The position numbers were made by a program, and so were the translations under genes. From positions 1 through 16,172 of the forward strand of contig CAYNMC010000012.1 in the NCBI GenBank assembly GCA_964398365.1: 16,172 nucleotides of DNA. The letters run 5' to 3'. How positions within the stretch are numbered: the first letter of the stretch is position 1; every line of letters starts with the position of its first letter. This DNA comes from CAYNMC01 sp964398365 (GTDB lineage Bacteria; Patescibacteriota; Microgenomatia; UBA1400; CAYNMC01). Below, piece by piece: positions 13,909 to 16,172 of the stretch. The notes beneath the pieces were generated by a model that worked only from the letters and a program-made list of their open reading frames with translations, was not told where the DNA came from and ran no database searches.

Positions 13909-14202
13909 TTAAGGCATCCACTTTTGTGGTGAATTATCCTTGATTCTAATTAACTCAACCACAAGTACGCCTGATATCAAAGCACCAATTGTCCCAGTAA
14001 GCCATTTCAAAAATGTCCAACCTAGTTGCTGGTAATACCCAAACAATAGGAGGCAAAAAATGAAGGCCAAAGCCAACAAGCCAATGGTCAATCCCTTAAC
14101 TATTGCGATTTTTCTTTTAGGGATGTTTATTAGCGTGAAAACCACAAGAAAAACAGAGATTGCCAAGGCTAACAAGTGTAAACAAATAATCAACGTAATC
14201 AT
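13909..14202 (-). CDS. Small three-helix membrane protein, unknown function
   Basis: 97 residues with three predicted membrane segments: about 2-26 (ITLIICLHLLALAISVFLVV), 34-55 and 63-86, separated by a basic loop (PKRKIAIVK) and a short YYQQLGW turn; the tail is polar (RIKDNSPQKWMP). ATG 14202 is preceded by AAGGAG (14211-14216) at 8 nt, one of the better ribosome-binding sites in the window, which supports a real gene. I do not recognise a family. It stands alone between the protease gene and an IS element, and it is flanked on both sides by strong inverted repeats. A role such as a holin-like, toxin-like or other small integral protein cannot be separated from sequence alone. Confidence 0.65.
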   Translation of the reverse strand: MITLIICLHLLALAISVFLVVFTLINIPKRKIAIVKGLTIGLLALAFIFCLLLFGYYQQLGWTFLKWLTGTIGALISGVLVVELIRIKDNSPQKWMP

Positions 14203-14238
14203 CTTTCCTTCTCCTTTTCAATTGTTTTCACTACCCCA

Positions 14239-14289
14239 AATGGATAGCTTTCTGAACACTGACGCTGAATGTCCAAAAAGCTATCCATT
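14239..14289. repeat. 13-bp perfect inverted repeat upstream of the small membrane gene
   Basis: AATGGATAGCTTT (14239-14251) and AAAGCTATCCATT (14277-14289) pair perfectly around a 25-nt loop. It lies 37 nt upstream of the gene's start, in the likely leader or promoter. No T-run follows on either strand, so a terminator is unlikely; a leader hairpin, operator or mobile palindrome would fit. Confidence 0.7.
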
Positions 14290-14338
14290 CAGAGTAAAAC
14301 CAGCTTTCCCCTTATTAATTAATTATTAAAGTGCAAAA

Positions 14339-14434
14339 GGTTATCTTTGTCTCTTGTTAAAAACAGGCGCTTAAAAGCGAAATTTAAGGCTGCTTTTAAC
14401 AAGCATGGTTACTACAACCACTACCAAGATAACC
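14339..14434. repeat. Second three-way-junction-like inverted-repeat element
   Basis: Basal stem GGTTATCTT (14339-14347) with AAGATAACC (14426-14434). The second stem is CTTGTTAAAA (14353-14362) with TTTTAACAAG (14394-14403), with CGCTT/AAGCG (14368-14379) inside it. The third stem is TGGTT/AACCA (14406-14420). All stems pair without mismatch. Only four U follow on the minus strand. Confidence 0.55.
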
Positions 14435-14447
14435 AAGCCCCATTTTT

Positions 14448-14472
14448 AAAAACCCTGAAGTTTTTCTTCAGG
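14448..14472 (-). terminator. Intrinsic terminator of the IS transposase
   Basis: CCTGAAG-TTTTT-CTTCAGG (14454-14472) forms a 7-bp stem; on the minus strand it is followed by G and five U (14452-14448). It lies 46 nt beyond the transposase stop codon at 14518 and is correctly oriented to end that transcript. Confidence 0.65.
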
Positions 14473-14517
14473 AAACAATCTATTTTGCCAACTATTTTAC
14501 CAAAAAGATCATAATTT

Positions 14518-15412
14518 TCAAGTAGTTGTATAAGTCAAGTACTTTTGCGACATTCCTCTTTTTTCAATAAAGTATTGCAATGGGCTTTTAAGACCTAAGC
14601 TATGGTGTCTTCTTTGGGTATTGTAGTAGATATTCCAGTCGGCCAGAAGCTGGTTGCCTTTCTTAGGATCAATCAATTCATCCAAATGATAATCCAGATA
14701 TTCCTCCTGAATAGTCCGGTTGTATCTTTCAATAAAAGTATCAATCTTAGGGCATCTGGGATAGATGAAAAGATGAGGAATACCATTTTTCTTAAGCTCT
14801 TGGTTAAAGATTCCCAAATTCTCCGAAGCATTATCCGACTGCCAAACCTTAATAACTGCGGGATAAACTTCTTTAAACCGAAAGTAGAAATCCTTCATGT
14901 TCTTGGCTGTGATCTTGGAATACTCCAAGGTTAAGGCAAACTTGAGTTTGGCATCAACAGCGCTCATAAAATAGCGTTTAACTCCGGCAATAATCTTTTC
15001 TACTGTATCCGAGAGAATATAACCGTAGTCTTGGGGTTTAGGAAAGTGTTTAATCCTTAATCTTTTCTTTCTTTTAACCGCTTTTCTTACCCAGGCAGAG
15101 TTAGGATTATGGTAGACTCGGTAATTGGGTTTCTGATAGAAAAAGTGGTGTCTTTGTTTTCTAATCCACTCAACAATCCTAATATCAGTCGTTGGTATTC
15201 TCTTTCGGTGAGGTCTTGTTGAAAAGGGAATTAAGGCTGACAATCTCCCATTAACCTTGGTTAGTCTTTGCCACCAGCGGTTTACTACTTTTCTATCAGC
15301 CCCAAAGGCTTGTTTTGGTTGCCTTCTCTCCATAGCTTTCATAGAACTTAATGATTCTCATTCTCTCTTGGGCTACTTCATCTTGAGAGAATCTTTTGAG
15401 ACTCAAAAGCAT
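14518..15412 (-). pseudogene. IS481-like DDE transposase, single frameshift
   Basis: The true start is ATG 15412, with AAAGGAGGT (15428-15420) seven nt upstream. It encodes MLLSLKRFSQDEVAQERM...YGEKATK, then meets a stop; the frame continues from about 15313 as QAFGADRKVVNRWWQRL to the end. One extra base in the T4 run (15313-15316 on the plus strand) explains the break, giving a reconstructed protein of about 297 residues. Domains: N-terminal helix-turn-helix, then an rve/DDE integrase core with candidate acidic residues in ILSDTVEK, WQSDNASEN and IERYNRTIQEE, and a typical end, YYNTQRRHHSLGLKSPLQYF. The shift needed is +1, unlike the usual -1 programmed slip of IS3-type elements, so decay is likelier than recoding. 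It is homologous to the ORF at 15516. Confidence 0.85.
14532..14554. repeat. Left terminal inverted repeat of the IS
   Basis: The core TACTTTTGCGACATT (14540-14554) pairs with the right end at 14 of 15 positions; the outer part AAGTCAAG matches AAGTTAAG with one mismatch and a 1-nt gap. It overlaps the 3' end of the transposase coding region. Confidence 0.75.
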
Positions 15413-15514
15413 GTTTATTACCTCCTTTGAACCTCTAATTCTATCAAAGATAAAGCGGGTTTTAGATGGGACTCCAATCTTTGCCGAATCTTACTCCTGA
15501 CATTAACCTTTATC

Positions 15515-15538
15515 AATGTCGCAAATGTATCTTAACTT
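15515..15538. repeat. Right terminal inverted repeat of the IS
   Basis: AATGTCGCAAATGTA (15515-15529) plus TCTTAACTT is the inverse of the left end, with two mismatches and one gap over 23-24 nt. It contains the ATG codons (15516 and 15525) from which the next transposase-like ORF is read. Confidence 0.75.
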
Positions 15539-16172
15539 TTTCATTAACAAGTTTGCTAGTAATGAAATTGCCAAATTTAGACTTAAGGCTATCCAGTTCT
15601 TTGATCAGTTTGGAGTAAAGGCTACAAGAGAAGCTTTTAATGTAGGTAGATCTACAATCTTTCTTTGGAAGAAAAAGTTAAAGGAAGGAAATGGCAGTCT
15701 TTTATCTCTGCTTCCTTCTTCTACCAGACCAAAGAATCAAAGAAGAATGGTGGTTGAAGCTAAGACTTTAGCTTTTATCAAAAACTTAAGGGAAAACAAC
15801 GGAATGATTGGCAAAGAAAAGATTAAGGTTCTTTTAGATGTTTATTGTCAGAAGGAGGAATTACCGATTATCTCTTCCTCTAAAATTGGCAGGATTATCA
15901 AGAGAAACAATTGGTTCTCTTTCAAACAAGGAAGGATTTATCATAATCCTGCCTCTGGCTGGACTAAAAGAGAGAAAAAGTCTAAAGCCAGAATCTCCTC
16001 TACCTACCAGAGTAAAAACCCAGGAGAACTTCTTCAGCTTGATACCCTGGTAAGATTTGACTTAGGGATCAAAAGTTATATCTTAACTGCCATTTATACT
16101 TTAAATTTTCTTTTGCCTTTACCTACAAGAGTTTCTCTTCAAGAGTGGCTTTGGATTTCTATCAAAAACTGA
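15516..16172 (+). pseudogene. Second IS481-like transposase, frameshifted and cut by window end
   Basis: 218 residues in frame, ending at TGA 16170-16172. Residues about 14-60 (ASNEIAKFRLKAIQFFDQFGVKATREAF) form the helix-turn-helix part and align with the neighbouring transposase (QERMRIIKFYESYGEKATKQAF). LPSSTRPKNQRR, RIYHNPASGW and ELLQLDTLVRFD (first catalytic Asp region) follow. After LTAI (to 16094) the frame is wrong. The correct continuation, LYFKFSFAFTYKSFSSRVALDFYQKL, lies in another frame from 16094 to the window end, consistent with a deletion of about 4 nt that removed the expected Asp after AI. The gene must continue beyond the window. Its start (ATG 15516 or 15525) falls in the right end of the adjacent IS, with no SD sequence, so its native 5' end may be missing. 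Confidence 0.75.

Larger units (their letters stand above)
14532..15538. mobile_element. IS481-like insertion sequence, about 1.0 kb
   Basis: Terminal inverted repeats at 14532-14554 and 15515-15538 enclose nearly all of the transposase gene. The size of about 1007 bp fits the IS481 group. The transposase stop (14518) lies just outside the left repeat as drawn, so the true tip may be slightly further left. No target-site duplication could be identified with confidence. Confidence 0.7.

Overview
The window looks like a chromosomal fragment from a Candidate Phyla Radiation (Patescibacteria) bacterium, perhaps Microgenomates-like. The signs are very long Ser-Pro linkers on secreted proteins, cohesin/dockerin modules on small proteins, a membrane-anchored two-ring Clp-like ATPase, a tandem ThyX-like protein beside SHMT, an anaerobic ribonucleotide reductase, and many starts with no clear Shine-Dalgarno sequence. 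This placement is an inference from gene content, not a database result.

Layout. (1) 1-1424, plus strand: the 3' part of a secreted dockerin protein with a Ser-Pro-Arg linker, overlapping by 4 nt a small membrane-anchored cohesin protein. (2) 1452-4947: a deoxynucleotide block. The minus-strand genes thyX-like and glyA overlap, and a dCTP deaminase/dUTPase-family gene is divergent from them. (3) 4977-6211, minus: a membrane glycosyltransferase pseudogene with three frameshifts and two in-frame stops. (4) 6336-9302, minus: a large membrane-anchored Clp/AAA+ protein and a MerR-like regulator. (5) 9755-11740, minus: nrdD, with a good promoter overlapped by two inverted repeats. (6) 11992-13587, plus: a secreted protein joining a chagasin-type protease inhibitor, a papain-type protease, a Ser-Pro linker and a dockerin. 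(7) 13584-14472: about 0.9 kb unusually rich in inverted repeats around one small membrane-protein gene. (8) 14518-16172: a degenerate IS481-like element abutting a second, divergent and frameshifted relative.

How the genes may work together. The anchored cohesin and the two dockerin proteins suggest a minimal surface-docking system in which a self-inhibited cysteine protease could be held on the cell surface. SHMT, the ThyX-like protein, the Dcd/Dut-like protein and NrdD form a second theme: deoxynucleotide and dTMP supply in an organism living at least partly without oxygen.

The most unusual observations are the inhibitor-protease-dockerin fusion; a 30-nt sequence (28/30 identical) shared in inverted orientation between the Clp coding region and the 3' end of the protease gene, inside an outer inverted repeat at both sites; and three-way-junction-like structures flanking the small membrane gene, one running straight into a U7 tract on the minus strand.
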